Shown here piece by piece: positions 46,961-58,377 of a stretch of DNA of 64,000 nucleotides. The notes below the pieces were generated by a model. The model did no database searches. It worked only from the letters and a program-made list of their open reading frames with translations, and was not told the DNA's origin. The position numbers and the translations under genes were made by a program. This DNA comes from Erigeron canadensis. Lineage: Eukaryota; Streptophyta; Magnoliopsida; Asterales; Asteraceae. Position 1 is the stretch's first letter; each line of letters begins with the position of its first letter. The stretch covers positions 6,059,765 through 6,123,764 of the forward strand of contig NC_057767.1 in assembly GCF_010389155.1 (NCBI RefSeq). Reading direction: 5' to 3'.

Positions 46961-48135
46961 TGTCGTTTGCATCTAAAATGTGTTATTCATAAAATCTTAG
47001 TTAATCTATGTATAAACAAGCAAGGCTAATATCCATTGTTGCAATCACTCTTATCTTAAAAAAAAAAATTCACTCTTATCTTTTGAAAAAAAAAAAAAAC
47101 TTTAAAAAGTCATATATCCTTTTATACTTTAAAAATGAAACTTTAAACCAACCCCTTTATCTTAGGTAAAAGAAAAATTATCTACATATCAACCCCTTAT
47201 ACACCATTTTAGACGATAATAAGACTCATAATCCGTAAAAATTGGTATATGGTGTTATTTAATATTTACATACTTAGTATCATGATCACATGTAAAGAAG
47301 AACTGAGGAATCTGTATAAAACAAAGACACAAATAGGTCCTTAAAAAATTTTAATTTTTGATGTAAATAAAAAATTAAAATAAGAACAGTAAATTCAATT
47401 TAGATTACATCAAAAATCCTTTGTAGTAATTTTTAAAGATTTTTGTTTATTTTTAGTGGGTTGTAATAGTTTTAGACACTACTAGTGGCACAAGTATATT
47501 TTTATAAGTTTTATTGAAAAAAAAATATTTTGAAAGTTTAAAGTCAAATAACGTTAATTGGTATCTCATACAAAAATCATCTTCCAAAAAGTATAACTAC
47601 ATGAAATTAATAGACCCATGGTAGTTCCACCGCCACTCTATCAACTAAAAAGTTAGAACATAATCGTAACATGAAACGTGAATCCGCATTAATGTTTTGG
47701 AGTATTTCTACATATGTTCATATCGTCAACCATGTAATGGGAATCAACACTGTTTGGAAATTGGAACTTTGGAAGTAGTCAAGGTGAATCTGCACTAAGG
47801 GGTAAGTAGGTGGCCACCTTCTAGTAGAGCCATGTACCTATTGATACCCAGTGCGTTTACCGCCTATACGCATATACGCGTGTAGCTAATGTTCCAAAGT
47901 TTATCGCTTTAGGTAATACCGCTGCTACTAATTCAACTTGTCAAGTATTCAAACAATATTACAACATCTTTAGACGAGAGTGTTTCGTTAAATTGCAAAA
48001 TAGAAACTTTATCTTGGAACAATCATAAACTCAGTATTGAGTATCATGCTTCTCTATCACAAATTGCAAATACAATGTAACAATCATACATTTACAAAAT
48101 ATTTGAACAGTATTACTCTTGGCTTTAATTTGAAG

Positions 48136-48509
48136 TGTTGTTAGAAACATTTCAAACGGCTTGACTATGTTGGTCCGACAACAAATTTAGATTCTGAAAA
48201 ACATCTACCGAGATCCTATAGAGAAAATCCATGGTCCGTTCTCTATCGTACACTTACTTAAATGTAAAGACTATTTCCCTCTAGATGTTGAAATCTCTGT
48301 ACCTAACAAAAAAGTATTATGTTACACTACGCTTTAATGAGGCGAGAAACAGACAAAAGCGTAAAAGTGGATGGGATATTGACAAATCATGCGGGACCTT
48401 AAAAGGTTCGGATGTTGATTAGGACCCTTTGCGTTGTGGAATGTTGCATCAGGTGTCAAGTCCATAGGAGGCCGTTCTTTTTCCGTTGCGATATATTTTT
48501 ATGCTACAT
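48136..48509. other. spacer between the duplication units
   Basis: About 370 bp present once. It contains worn open stretches (for example GPFSIVHLLKCKDYFPL) that may come from a transposon, but no family is recognised. It marks the junction of the tandem duplication. Confidence 0.35.
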
Positions 48510-49240
48510 TTGCATTATCTTAAGATACTTTGGTCATTTGATGTAGGCATGTAGCATAGCAATGACTTTGAAAACATGGCAATTATAATAAACATTCTTG
48601 TGATTTGTTGGAGGGAATAAATAAATACATACAAAAATAAATTACAAGAAGCATTTGTGTAAATGTGCTTGATCATCTTTTCTAGAACATAGATAGTATA
48701 TATATATCGAAATGCATGCAGTTTGGAGTAGATTCAATCAAGTCAAGAAAAAGAAAGAAAGTCAAACAATGTGAAATCAGGAATGGACTTGTTAGGATGT
48801 TCTAGACAAACGTTGAACGACAACTAATTATTTTAATCGAAACCCATATAATTTTAACTAGAACTTCTAATGACCCATTTTCATGGCGTCTGGTAAGAGT
48901 TGTGACAACAATCCCATTAATACCATAGTCTTGTCAGCACATCTTATTTCAGTTATCAAGCAAACATAGCATAGATACAGGTATACAACCCTCAGCAGGT
49001 CGGTCTACTTTAATCATCACTTGGCATTTAAAAACATTAGAGTTGAAAACTAAGCATCAAAGAAGACTTTACGATTGCTCACAACATATCTGACCGATAC
49101 GATTCAAAATTGATGCACCATTTTACAATCCCAGATAGTAATAAAAACATGTCTAGAAATATGACAAAGAAATTCACCACATAAATTTCAACATTGTCTT
49201 GAATTAAGATGGCCTTCCATAGAACACAATCCAACAGAAT

Positions 49241-50306
49241 CTATTGACGCGCCCCAATTTTCTTCTTTTGCCACAGCCTATCAAGTGCACTGTCAGCATC
49301 ACCCTACACAAAGGTTAGCACAAACTGAAATCAGTATCGTAAAGATAATAACACATGAACCAGATACTAAAAAGAGTGACATGATCTGCGTTAAAAACTA
49401 ACCAAATTAGCATAAAGTGTCGACATTAACTGGGTTAAACAGGTTAATAGTGACCCAAAGTCTACTCTTTACAAATTAGCTTCTTAATCAATTTATTTAA
49501 ATTAACATTCTAACATTATTGCATTTTGTACATATAAAACGTATAGACCTTTTTACACAAAGTAAATAAACAGCAGAGATAATATTAACAAGTTGACAAA
49601 CATAAAACATATATAACACAAACTGTTTCAAACCAAACCCCTTGCGCAACCTAAACAACCCAAAATCTTGTTACCCATACTAAGTAGCATTACACTATCA
49701 AAAACGAAAGAATTAACTACTATTATATGCATACTGTCAAATTAATTCTAAAATTTCTATATTGACATTGTAATATTGTTTTATTTTGAATTCTACTAAA
49801 GGCATAGACTTTTTTATAAAAAAGTAAATAAACAACACAGATAACATTTACAACTCGAAAGCAAAAGAATACATACAACACAAACTGTTAAACCCCTTGC
49901 TCAACCTAGAAAACCCAACATCTTGCTACCCATACTAAGTAGCATATATGATCAACTCTACACTCTATCAAAAACAGGAGAATTAACTACTATTAGACGC
50001 GTTCTGTCAAATAAAAGACGAAGATGCGAACCTGAGCTCTCACAAAACAACATAGAGCAAAGGTAGAGAACTGCCAATTGTATCGCCCAGATTCGTCCAA
50101 ATGACCAACATTAATTTAAACCGAAGCATGATCTTTGGAAATGATCAACCGGTTAGTGGCAGAGCTGCAGATAAATACAGTGATATTAACTCAACACATC
50201 AACTGTTTACATATGTACATTGATAATGTAAACAACAGATAATTAACGGCATATACCACTTTCTGGGGATATACAAGTCCATATTTTGTCCTTCCTCCTT
50301 CTGCAT
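49241..50306 (-). pseudogene. RPS21 copy B, nonsense mutation
   Basis: The three coding exons are all present (50306-50257, 50164-50032, 49303-49241) with intact splice signals. In exon 2 the codon for Gln33 is TAA (50116-50118) where copy A has CAA, so the product would stop after 32 residues. Other changes are N3K, T25I and an E-to-G near the C-terminus. The promoter has also lost motifs. It is a recent duplicate that has died; the intact copy A is 4.5 kb away. Confidence 0.9.
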
Positions 50307-51118
50307 GTTTGCGAATTTTTTGAATAACAAATACTGTGAAACAAAAAACCAAAAGAATATAATGTTAAGGCAACCATTAAAAAAAATAAAAATTTTGACA
50401 CTAACAAATATATGATCACCCAAAACATGAAATATAGTATCAATCAAGTACTCCTACTTTATAAACTAAATTGATAAAAAAAAAAAAAAGATTAACTAAA
50501 AAAATAAACACAATTGTGTTCGATATAACCTCAAACAATAATTACTAGAACTGAAATTCCATTACAAAAGCTAATGAATATATGATAATATCCAACATAT
50601 AAAATTAAAAAATATGATCACCCAAAAGGCCAAAACTAAAAATATAATATCATCGAGTACTTAAAAAACTTCCTTTTTTTTAGAACGACACTTAAAAAAA
50701 AATAGTTAAATATATTCAAAAGTATGTTCAATATAACCTCAAACAATAATTCGTAAAACTAAAATTTCATTACAAAAACTAATAAATATATGATGATATC
50801 AAACAAATAGAATTAAAACAACATTTTATTCACAATATGATCACCTAAATTAGTAATCAAAAAAGCATTTTACAATCTTGTTAAGAACCCACATATTCAC
50901 ATTAGTTTTTAAATGAAATTACATTAATTACTCAAGAAAAAAAACAAAACAAAACCATAACATATATATACATCAACATATAATTTATTTGTGTAAAAAA
51001 AGGGGTGTTTAAGTAACAGAAAAAAAACCTAAGATAATGTTTTAGAATGTCTGAGAGCTGCTGCTGCTGCGTTGACTGCAATGAGGCGTATAGAAAATGG
51101 AATACGGAGACATTCACA

Positions 51119-51215
51119 TAAAACCCTAGTAAAAAGTAAAACCAAGCCCTTTGGGTTATTGTCTTGTTTGCAATATGGGCCTATTCAAATGTGTGAAGAT
51201 TTGTTAATCGGGCCT
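51119..51215 (-). promoter_or_regulatory. eroded RPS21 copy B promoter
   Basis: The telo-box reads AAACCCTAG (51121-51129). Of the three site II positions, only TGGGCC at 51176-51181 remains; the others read TGGGTT (51152-51157) and CGGGCC (51209-51214). Confidence 0.6.
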
Positions 51216-51353
51216 TTCTCTATTTTATTATTTAAATCTATTTATTTTTCTTGGAAAAAAGAGAAATTATCTAGATGGCTCATGTGAGTTTGTATTTAAA
51301 ATGTGTTATTCATATGTGAACATAAATCCTAGTTAATTATGCATTTGATCAAT

Positions 51354-53727
51354 TGTAACACCCCGAACTAGGGCCCGGAATATTACGGAAATTAAATTGC
51401 ACATGATGGAATTATCGTAGGCAACTAAATGAAAATAAATGAATTCAGTGAATTCAATAAGTTTAAGACAAGTACAAACACAAAATGCATAAGGAGCAAG
51501 TAGCCATCACAAGTTTACAAAACAATCTAAAAGATGGCGATCGATCCTAAGCATAATGCAAAAGAAGGGCATGTGAATCCTTAATCCATATAAGTCTAAG
51601 CCCGGGTCCAACAATCTATCAAATCATACATCTTGTCTTGGGTTCACCTGATTACTTGAAAAGTGTACTAAACAAGTCAACACGAGGTTAGTGAGTTCGT
51701 AGAAATGGTTCACAAGGAACCATTGTCGATAGTCACAATGTCTAATCACAATAAGACCATATGACATAAAATAGTTACGTGTAATAAATGAGCACAAGTG
51801 ATGTAAATGTCCAAGTCACGTATCGTATGTATGCATGTGCCATGATGAATATCAAATGTAAGCCAACCATGTCACGTAAAGGGTTTGCATGTGTGTAATT
51901 CGCATAGATAAGTGAGCTTGCGTGTAAAGCGCGTAAATAAGTATACGTTGCGTGTAAAGTGCATAAATAAGTATACTTTGCGTGTAAAGCGCATAAATAA
52001 GTATACGTTGCGTGTAAAGTGCATAAATAATATACGTTGCGTGTAAAGCACATAAATAAGTATACTTTGCGTGTAAAGCGCATAAATAAGTATACGTTGC
52101 GTGTAAAGCACGTAAATCATGAGTAACAATACGTATACGTCCATTCCAACACAATCCAATATCCATCCATTCCACTACACAACACGTACCTACACTTCGG
52201 AGGATTTTACTTTCATCAAGTTCTAAATGCTTGTATACAGGGTCACCCGTAGCCTTCCCACCACATCTAAAACCCTTTGAGAAGCATAACCGACTGCCAT
52301 GTAGGCACAACTATCCTAACTAATCATGATATCACAAACATGCGCAAAACCAACCAAGTAATGGATAAACCGTCAAGTAAGTCAATCAGACAATCAAACG
52401 ACTAACAAGTAGTTGTACACTTTCCAGCCCGAATCTCAAGCGAGTAGGGAGCTACAAAACTCACCTTAGCCTTTGATGTCGTTAGAATGAGCTTAAGCGG
52501 GTGAGTGAGGAGCACAATGATCACAACCCTATTACATCAACATATTATCATCACATTATATCATACACTATGCCACAACCCCAAACATGGTTTATAAGAC
52601 GAGTCTAGAACATTTGGTTAAAGATATAAAAGTTTTGGTCGAACACGAGTTGAGGTTTGACACTAACTTTTGACGGAGAAATCAAAGCGTTACACGCGCC
52701 TTGTTATGGATCATTAAGATGTAAGAATGAATTTGGGTTAAGCAACTAAGGATTAGACACTTTAAAACACAAAATATACATAACTAGCAAATATGTGGCA
52801 CGTAGGAAATGCATGTGGCACATATTTAGCTTTTTCAAGTTTTTGGGCAAATATGTGGCACATGCATAAATGCATGTGGAACATATTTGGCTCTGTTCGG
52901 ACTTATACAAAAACTGTGGCACATGCATTATTAATGTGGCACACCTGGGCATGTTCTTGCTCAAAACGGGTTTTCACCTCAAAATCGACCCCAAACTCGT
53001 TTTTGACCATTTTGAAGCTTTTGTAAGCGAAATTAGACACAACTCACTTCAAAACACAATCCATAACAACAATTCCATGCTTAAATCCGAATTTAACCTA
53101 ATTTACCCACTTTGTAACCCTAATTTCGACCCAATTCATTTTTGACTTGCAATTTGACCCAAGGTCCATCAAAATGACTAGAAATATGTAAATATGCATG
53201 AAATGATAACTATGGGATGAATTTAACTTACCAAAACCTTCACCTCGTGCTCAAACCCGAATTTGACCCGAATGGGAGAATCCTTGGACTTCAAAACCTG
53301 AATTTTTGATATGATGAAGATGAGATGGTGATGAAACTTAATCTTGCATTAATCTAGCTTGAGATACACTAATTGATGAAGAGAATTTAGAGAGAGAGAA
53401 AGAGATTGTGTGTGTGTGTTCTTGAGAGAAAGATAGAGAGAGAAAGAGATGGGGAAATGAAAGGGGTGGTGGAGGTTGGAGGGGGATAAGGGGGATGGGG
53501 TTGGGTCACGGGTCTTGGGTCATGGGTTGACCCGCTTCACACACTACTAGCTCAAATAAATCGTTGCCCCTTTTTGTCGTCTAAAATCATACCGTCCAAC
53601 GAGTGGTCAAGTGACCCATTAAACGTTTTGCCCATCATTTAATCTCAAAGGAGCTAAATCATTCTTTATTTAAATTTACTAAGCATTTTACATAAAAATC
53701 AAAGGGTCAAAATTTGCGGATGTTACA
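51354..53727. mobile_element. solo LTR of a long-LTR Ty3/gypsy family
   Basis: A 2374-bp unit starts TGTAACACCCCGAACTAGGG and ends TGCGGATGTTACA, with a perfect 5-bp target duplication TCAAT (51349-51353 and 53728-53732). Only one LTR and no internal domain are present, so the element collapsed by LTR recombination. LTRs of this length beginning TGTAACACCC are usual in Tekay/Del chromoviruses (family knowledge). It contains a 30-bp minisatellite and a CATGTGGCACATATTT repeat (52787-52950). It is absent from the left duplication unit. Confidence 0.88.
51920..52121. repeat. 30-bp minisatellite inside the solo LTR
   Basis: Six full units and one partial unit of GCGTGTAAAG.GCATAAATA + AGTATAC.TT start at 51920, 51950, 51980, 52010 (29 bp), 52039, 52069 and 52099. 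Because 30 is a multiple of three, all frames stay open and give tandem-repeat peptides; these are not genes. Confidence 0.95.
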
Positions 53728-53732
53728 TCAAT

Positions 53733-54889
53733 AATCATATTTAAGTATGTAAAATAACAAGACTTGTATCAATTAGTTTTCATTTTTATCTATAGGGACA
53801 GAAGTTAAAAGTTTGATCTTTGCATTTTATATAGAAGTAAAGTTGTTTACATCTGACCTGCTTCATACACCATCATGGACGGTATTAGAATTCATAACCC
53901 GTGAAAAACGTTATATCTTAAAATATCATTTCAGGTAATGTGTAAGTTTTTAAAATTCGAATTTTAAGACATCTTTGAACAAATACATAATGACAAGTCT
54001 ATCTAGAAAAACAAATTAGTCAAACTGCTTGAAACATGTCTAATCTAATCTCATAATATCTAAACTAAAGGGAACCCGCGCAAAGCGACGATGGTTCGGT
54101 GGTGGCAACAGCGACTAGTAGTGATGACGGCAGCGATGACGGGTGGTGGCTCGACTTGCGACGGTGGTGGCGAAGGCGAGTAGTGTATGCTATTAATGTA
54201 AATGTAAGTGATGTAAAAAAACAGTGTATTATTTTATAAGTTGTGAATTATTTAACTAACCAAACATAATACGTAAAACCACTTGATCAACTAAGAAATT
54301 GGAAGATCATCACAATGTGAAACACCAATCTGTGTAAATGTTTTGAAGTATTTCGATAAATTTTCATATATGTCTAGCATGCCTGAGAATTTGACGTTTG
54401 TTGCAGTAACTAAAACATCTTTGACTTCATTTGTTAGGAAGACTAGCGGATTTTTCAAAATGAAAGTCGATTAGTTGTCAAACAAAAACTTTTGGGCGGA
54501 AGAATCATAAACTCAGCATTAACTCAGAATTAAGTATTGTTGTCATATCATAATTTGTTGGTACCATGTAACAATCATACATTTATTAACAAAATTTTTG
54601 AATAGCGTTACTTTTCGCTGTAATTTGAACTATTAAGGAATATATGTAAACATATTAGGGAATGTAAGATGTATATCATTTATAATCTCATACACTCGGG
54701 CAATGAAACGGATGCTATACCAATGTTTGTTTATAACTAGAAAAACTATTGACAAATTAACATGTACTCTCTAAACATTTTGTGATAATGACATAGATAT
54801 AAATAAATATATATATAAAACAAAACAAAATATCGTGATTTCTAACATTACAGACCCTTAATATATCAACTCAAAGGAATCCTGTCTTG
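53733..54889. other. right part of the duplication unit, no gene
   Basis: It contains a SINE tail fragment (about 53838-53890), a GGTGGTGGC-rich stretch that may be a reversed Helitron-like end (ACCCGCGCAAAGCG at 54074-54087), and DNA paralogous to 47580-48135. After 54640 the sequence is single copy. Confidence 0.4.
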
Positions 54890-55161
54890 CTATGCGATTT
54901 GTGCGATCTCTAGCAAAATTTTGTGTATTGACTGTGGCTTAGAGAAGAACGGGCAATGGTCACTACCTTTAATCTTGAAAACGCCTTCGGGTGGGTTATC
55001 TCTCACAAGTTTTTCTTGAATGTCTGGAGAAAGGGCGTGATCTTCAAGTGTTTGAAAGTAGAACCTGCGGCCTGTTCCATATTTTCTTTGGATAGTGAGA
55101 GGTTCTGCATTATTGGTCCAAGTGGGATGGGTCTCATAGACACCATAGCTAGAGCAATATC
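54890..55161 (-). pseudogene. methylesterase (MES17-like) last exon, frameshifted
   Basis: On the minus strand an acceptor (TTATTGCAG) is followed by DIALAMVSMRPIPLGPIMQN and LSLSKE. The frame then slips by one base near 55060 and continues YGTGRRFYFQTLEDHALS, EKLVRDNPPEGVFKIKGSDH, CPFFSKPQSIHKILLEIAQI to TAG at 54890. This is the C-terminal third of plant MES-type alpha/beta hydrolases, with the catalytic His in KGSDHCPFFSKPQ. The slip lies in an A-run. Upstream exons with the lipase motif are not found within reach, possibly because the retroelement at 55.9 kb inserted there. The gene is broken or incomplete in this window. Confidence 0.82.
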
Positions 55162-55866
55162 CTGCAATAAGTCAATGATAGATCATGATGGACCAACCCA
55201 TAGGATGGACATATATGTGTATATATACATATATATATACTTCAGTGTGCTTCCTTCATCCATTTTTGACATATATATACATATATATGTATATAAATAT
55301 ATATTTGTATATATGGTGAACATATATGTGTATGAGACTACTATTTGTATGTAGATATATTTGATGGCAACTACATCCCTTGCACTTCTCGTTTACTTTT
55401 CATAGAGTGTATGTGCACCCGTGATCAATTTAATTAGCTGCTTCACCGTACTACTTCGATTTGTCTTTCTTTTTTGTTACGTATATATCGTGCACACATG
55501 TATGTAGGAGATATTGAATAAAATTGCTTCATACAGCACCACACGTGTTTTTCGCAAGAGAAAAGTTTCTCTTTGACACTAATAGATTGTATAAATACTT
55601 ATATTATTAACTTGCTATTTGTTACTTACAAAATTCATTAGGTACGTATTGTGTGAAGAGGGGAAGTACCCTCTTTTTGTTTTACTGGTCCACTTGGAAC
55701 AAGTTTTATTTATACATTGCTTCTTGCAATTGCCTCAGCTTGTATGTATATATATGTTTGTTTTGATAAGAGTAAGGATACAATAATGATTTGAGTATGT
55801 CTTCCCATGTTTTGCTTTTGGTTCATCCAGGTGATACATACAGGTGGTTCGACTTGGTGAAGCAAG
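55162..55866. other. AT microsatellite and spacer before the antisense ORF
   Basis: Two runs of TATATA/CATATA words (55210-55320). The rest (55400-55866) is where the retroelement's 3' LTR would be expected, but no LTR ends, polypurine tract or duplicate could be fixed. Confidence 0.4.
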
Positions 55867-58377
55867 ATGTCGAAAGATAACATGCGCTTAATGACTTCTA
55901 TCCTTACCCGTGACACACTTCGCAAGTTTTGCAAAGAGTATGGTATTGATTCTTGTTATCACCCTACCGTACCTGCTGCTGATGCGACAATTAAGGACCG
56001 CCCAGCCGGTAAGATAGGTTTGTATACTCATTCGTTTGAGTGGGCTGGAGCGCGCATTCCGTTTACTCGATTTTTTCTTTTTGTTATCGAGTACTTTGGG
56101 CTACACATTAGCCAACTTGTTCCTCTTGGGGTTATAAAAGTGATTAACTTTGAAGTGGTGTGTCGCACTTTGGGTGGTTCGCCTACTCTCCCCTTGTTTC
56201 AGATGTTTTACAAGTTGGGACGAGCAGGGAACTGGTTTACTATTGAAAGAAAGAGAACTTCAGCACGTAATGGGGAGATAAACGATTGTATTTTGGGCGC
56301 CCCAACTTGCCTACGAGACTGGAAGGATTGGTTTTTTTGGGTTGATACAAGTGTAGCTCCTATTAAGATGGAGTGGCGGACCTCAACAAAGATGATTGAA
56401 AATATGCCAAGGGATGGAACATATCCGAATCTTTATCAGAAACTGATAGATCATCCTACAATGGTCCGTCCCTATCCTGAGCCCATTCTTCTTTTAGGTG
56501 GGATTAGCTGTCGTTGGACACAACCATCAGTACCCGTTATTTACTACTATGAAAATGGTAAATTCCTCTTAACTTGTTGTTATTGTTACTACCGTTGCCT
56601 TATAAGTACTTATATACTTTTTATCTAAGTAATTTTTTTTTTAGCTATCTCGCTCAAGGCGTATGTTAAACTTGAAGAAGACGACGAAGTTATTTTTGGA
56701 AACAGGGCCCTTCGTCCAGATGAACCTTCCTTGTTGGACCGAATTCCCAATGTCTTGGTTGCTCCATCCACCACGCTCATCTCTTTCCATCCTCCTACTA
56801 TTTCGCCTCGGAGGAGGGTGATATCCACTGTTGTAGCAAAGAAGAAACGATATGCTGAACCTGAAAACCCTCTTGCCGCTGCTCTACTGCCTTCTAAAAA
56901 ACAAAAATTGAATGTTTTGGCTAACAAAAAGGTTCAAAATCCTAAAAAGAAACTTATTGTTGCAGATGATGAATCTTCCAATGAGGATGTACCATTGGAA
57001 CCGACTGGTTGTTCCAAAGCTGCTATGGTGGTTCCCTCGGGGGGTTATTCATCCGGGTCACCCTCCTCTAAACCCGTTTCGGGGGCTATTAACCGTTCTG
57101 ATGGTGATTTTGCTAATAATGAAGAAGAGAACAAAGTAGAGTATTATGAGAGAAATGATTTTCATGAAAATGCTCCTCATGACTCTCACCATGTGACTAT
57201 TCCGGATCATAGTAATCATGAAGACGGTTCAGCTGAAGTTAATGTGTATGAGGATGAACTAAAAGATGTTATTGAAAATGATGATGATGCACCCCTTGAT
57301 GGGGATAGTGATGATGATAGTTTTGAGGTTGATCTGAATACTAAAGATGACATAGAAAGCAACTTTGTGGATGATAATGATACTGTATCAGAACCTTTAA
57401 CTGAGGTTGATACCTCCACCTACAACAAGAGGTATGACCCTAGGTGGTGAGCTGAATCTGGTTCACTATATGTAGATCCTTCCCTATGTAAAGATGTTGT
57501 GGATCGGTTCGCTACTCCTGCAGAAGTGCATCGCTTACTTCGTACCAGCAATGCAGATCTTCAAGATGATGTGAATGTTCTTTTGGCTCAACTGAATGTT
57601 GTTGTTCCTGCTATGAGGCAGTGTTGGGAATCTTCAATTAATTCTTGCCAACGAAAACAACTTCATAATTGTCGGCTTCGCTCTAAGGTTTTGGTTCAAG
57701 AGGAAAAAATAAATGAACTAGAAAAGAATACCTCTTCTATTCATGATGATCGCATTAAGGAGCTCAAGGCCGACAAATCGCGTTTGAAAAAGAAACTCAA
57801 AAAGGTTAGATCTAAGCTCGAGGATATTACTTCTAATCCATCTTCTGCGGTTGATGCATCTTCCTCCGTCTTTGTTGGAAAACTTCAAAAGGATCTCGAT
57901 GATGCTTGTTCTGAGTTAGTTAGGAAAGAGAAAGTATGGGAGTTGGAACGTGAAAAGTCGAATGCCTTGATTCATGAGCTCGAAGAAAAATGTTTTTTGT
58001 TAGAGAGGGAGCGTGATTCAGCGGATGAATGTAAGCGTTGGGTTTTTAGTGATGGGCTAGGTCTAGTGGAGGATCGAATGCGTAGAGCTCCGGAATTTGT
58101 TAAAGCATTGCAGTGTGTACAAGTAACCAGCAGTGCTTCGGGCTATCAAGATGGACTGAAAACAGGTTATCTTCAATCCTCTCTTCAAGTTAATATTTCA
58201 GATGCACCAGGGTATGATGTTGAAGCAACTGCTAAGTGTCAACGTGCTCTTCTTGACTTTAATTCGTTAAAGATGCCATGTGTAAAAAGAATGGCGACTC
58301 TTTCCGAGCTAGACTTGGACGCGCTTAAGCTTGGACTTTCTGACACCTTTGATGAGAAACTGTTCTCTGCTTCTTAA
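55867..58377 (+). pseudogene. antisense ORF of a Tat-type retroelement ('putative gypsy type transposon' domain)
   Basis: Exon 1 (55867-56557) and exon 2 (56645-58377) join in phase 1 across an 87-bp GT-AG intron with a T-run before the acceptor. Residues 1-230 resemble the plant 'putative gypsy type transposon' (Transposase_28) domain: LYTHSFEWAGARIPFTRFFL, GLHISQLVPLGVIKVINFEV, then WKDWFFWVD. An acidic low-complexity region follows (DDDAPLDGDSDDDSFEVD), and then a long coiled coil (about 57700-58030, ELKADKSRLKKKLKKVRSKL). TGA at 57448-57450 interrupts the frame, which resumes at once. It lies on the strand opposite to gag-pol. Antisense extra ORFs at this place are known from Retand-like Tat elements. 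Function unknown. Confidence 0.75.

Larger units (their letters stand above)
43240..48135. repeat. tandem segmental duplication, left unit
   Basis: Pairs with 48510-54640 in direct orientation. Shared landmarks include TTGGTCATTTGATGTAG (43252 and 48533), the RPS21 exons and introns, the promoter up to AAATGTGTTATTCAT, the SINE tail (47180 and 53838), and ACAATGTAACAATCATACATTTA (48073 and 54565). The unit is about 4.9 kb. It contains a Helitron-like insertion (46206-46616) and a further 300-bp insertion that the other unit lacks. Confidence 0.85.
48510..54640. repeat. tandem segmental duplication, right unit
   Basis: Direct copy of 43240-48135, enlarged by the solo LTR at 51354-53727. Without that insertion the unit is about 3.8 kb against about 4.2 kb for the left unit without its own two insertions. 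Between 53930 and 54640 the match is weaker but still collinear. Confidence 0.85.

Noticed and set aside
51920..52121. Regular short repeats resembling a CRISPR array
   Set aside because: Direct tandem repeats without spacers in a plant LTR; no cas genes and not a prokaryote.
51775..52310. Three overlapping minus-strand ORFs with repeated LHATYTYLCALHAKYT-type peptides
   Set aside because: They are translations of a 30-bp minisatellite in three frames inside a solo LTR; a unit length divisible by three keeps all frames open.
43240..54640. Two functional RPS21 genes
   Set aside because: The right copy has TAA at codon 33 and a damaged promoter, so only the left copy is annotated as coding.
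54956..55354. 132-codon plus-strand ORF with a Tyr/Ile-rich tail
   Set aside because: Its first half is antisense to the MES exon and its second half is TATATA microsatellite.
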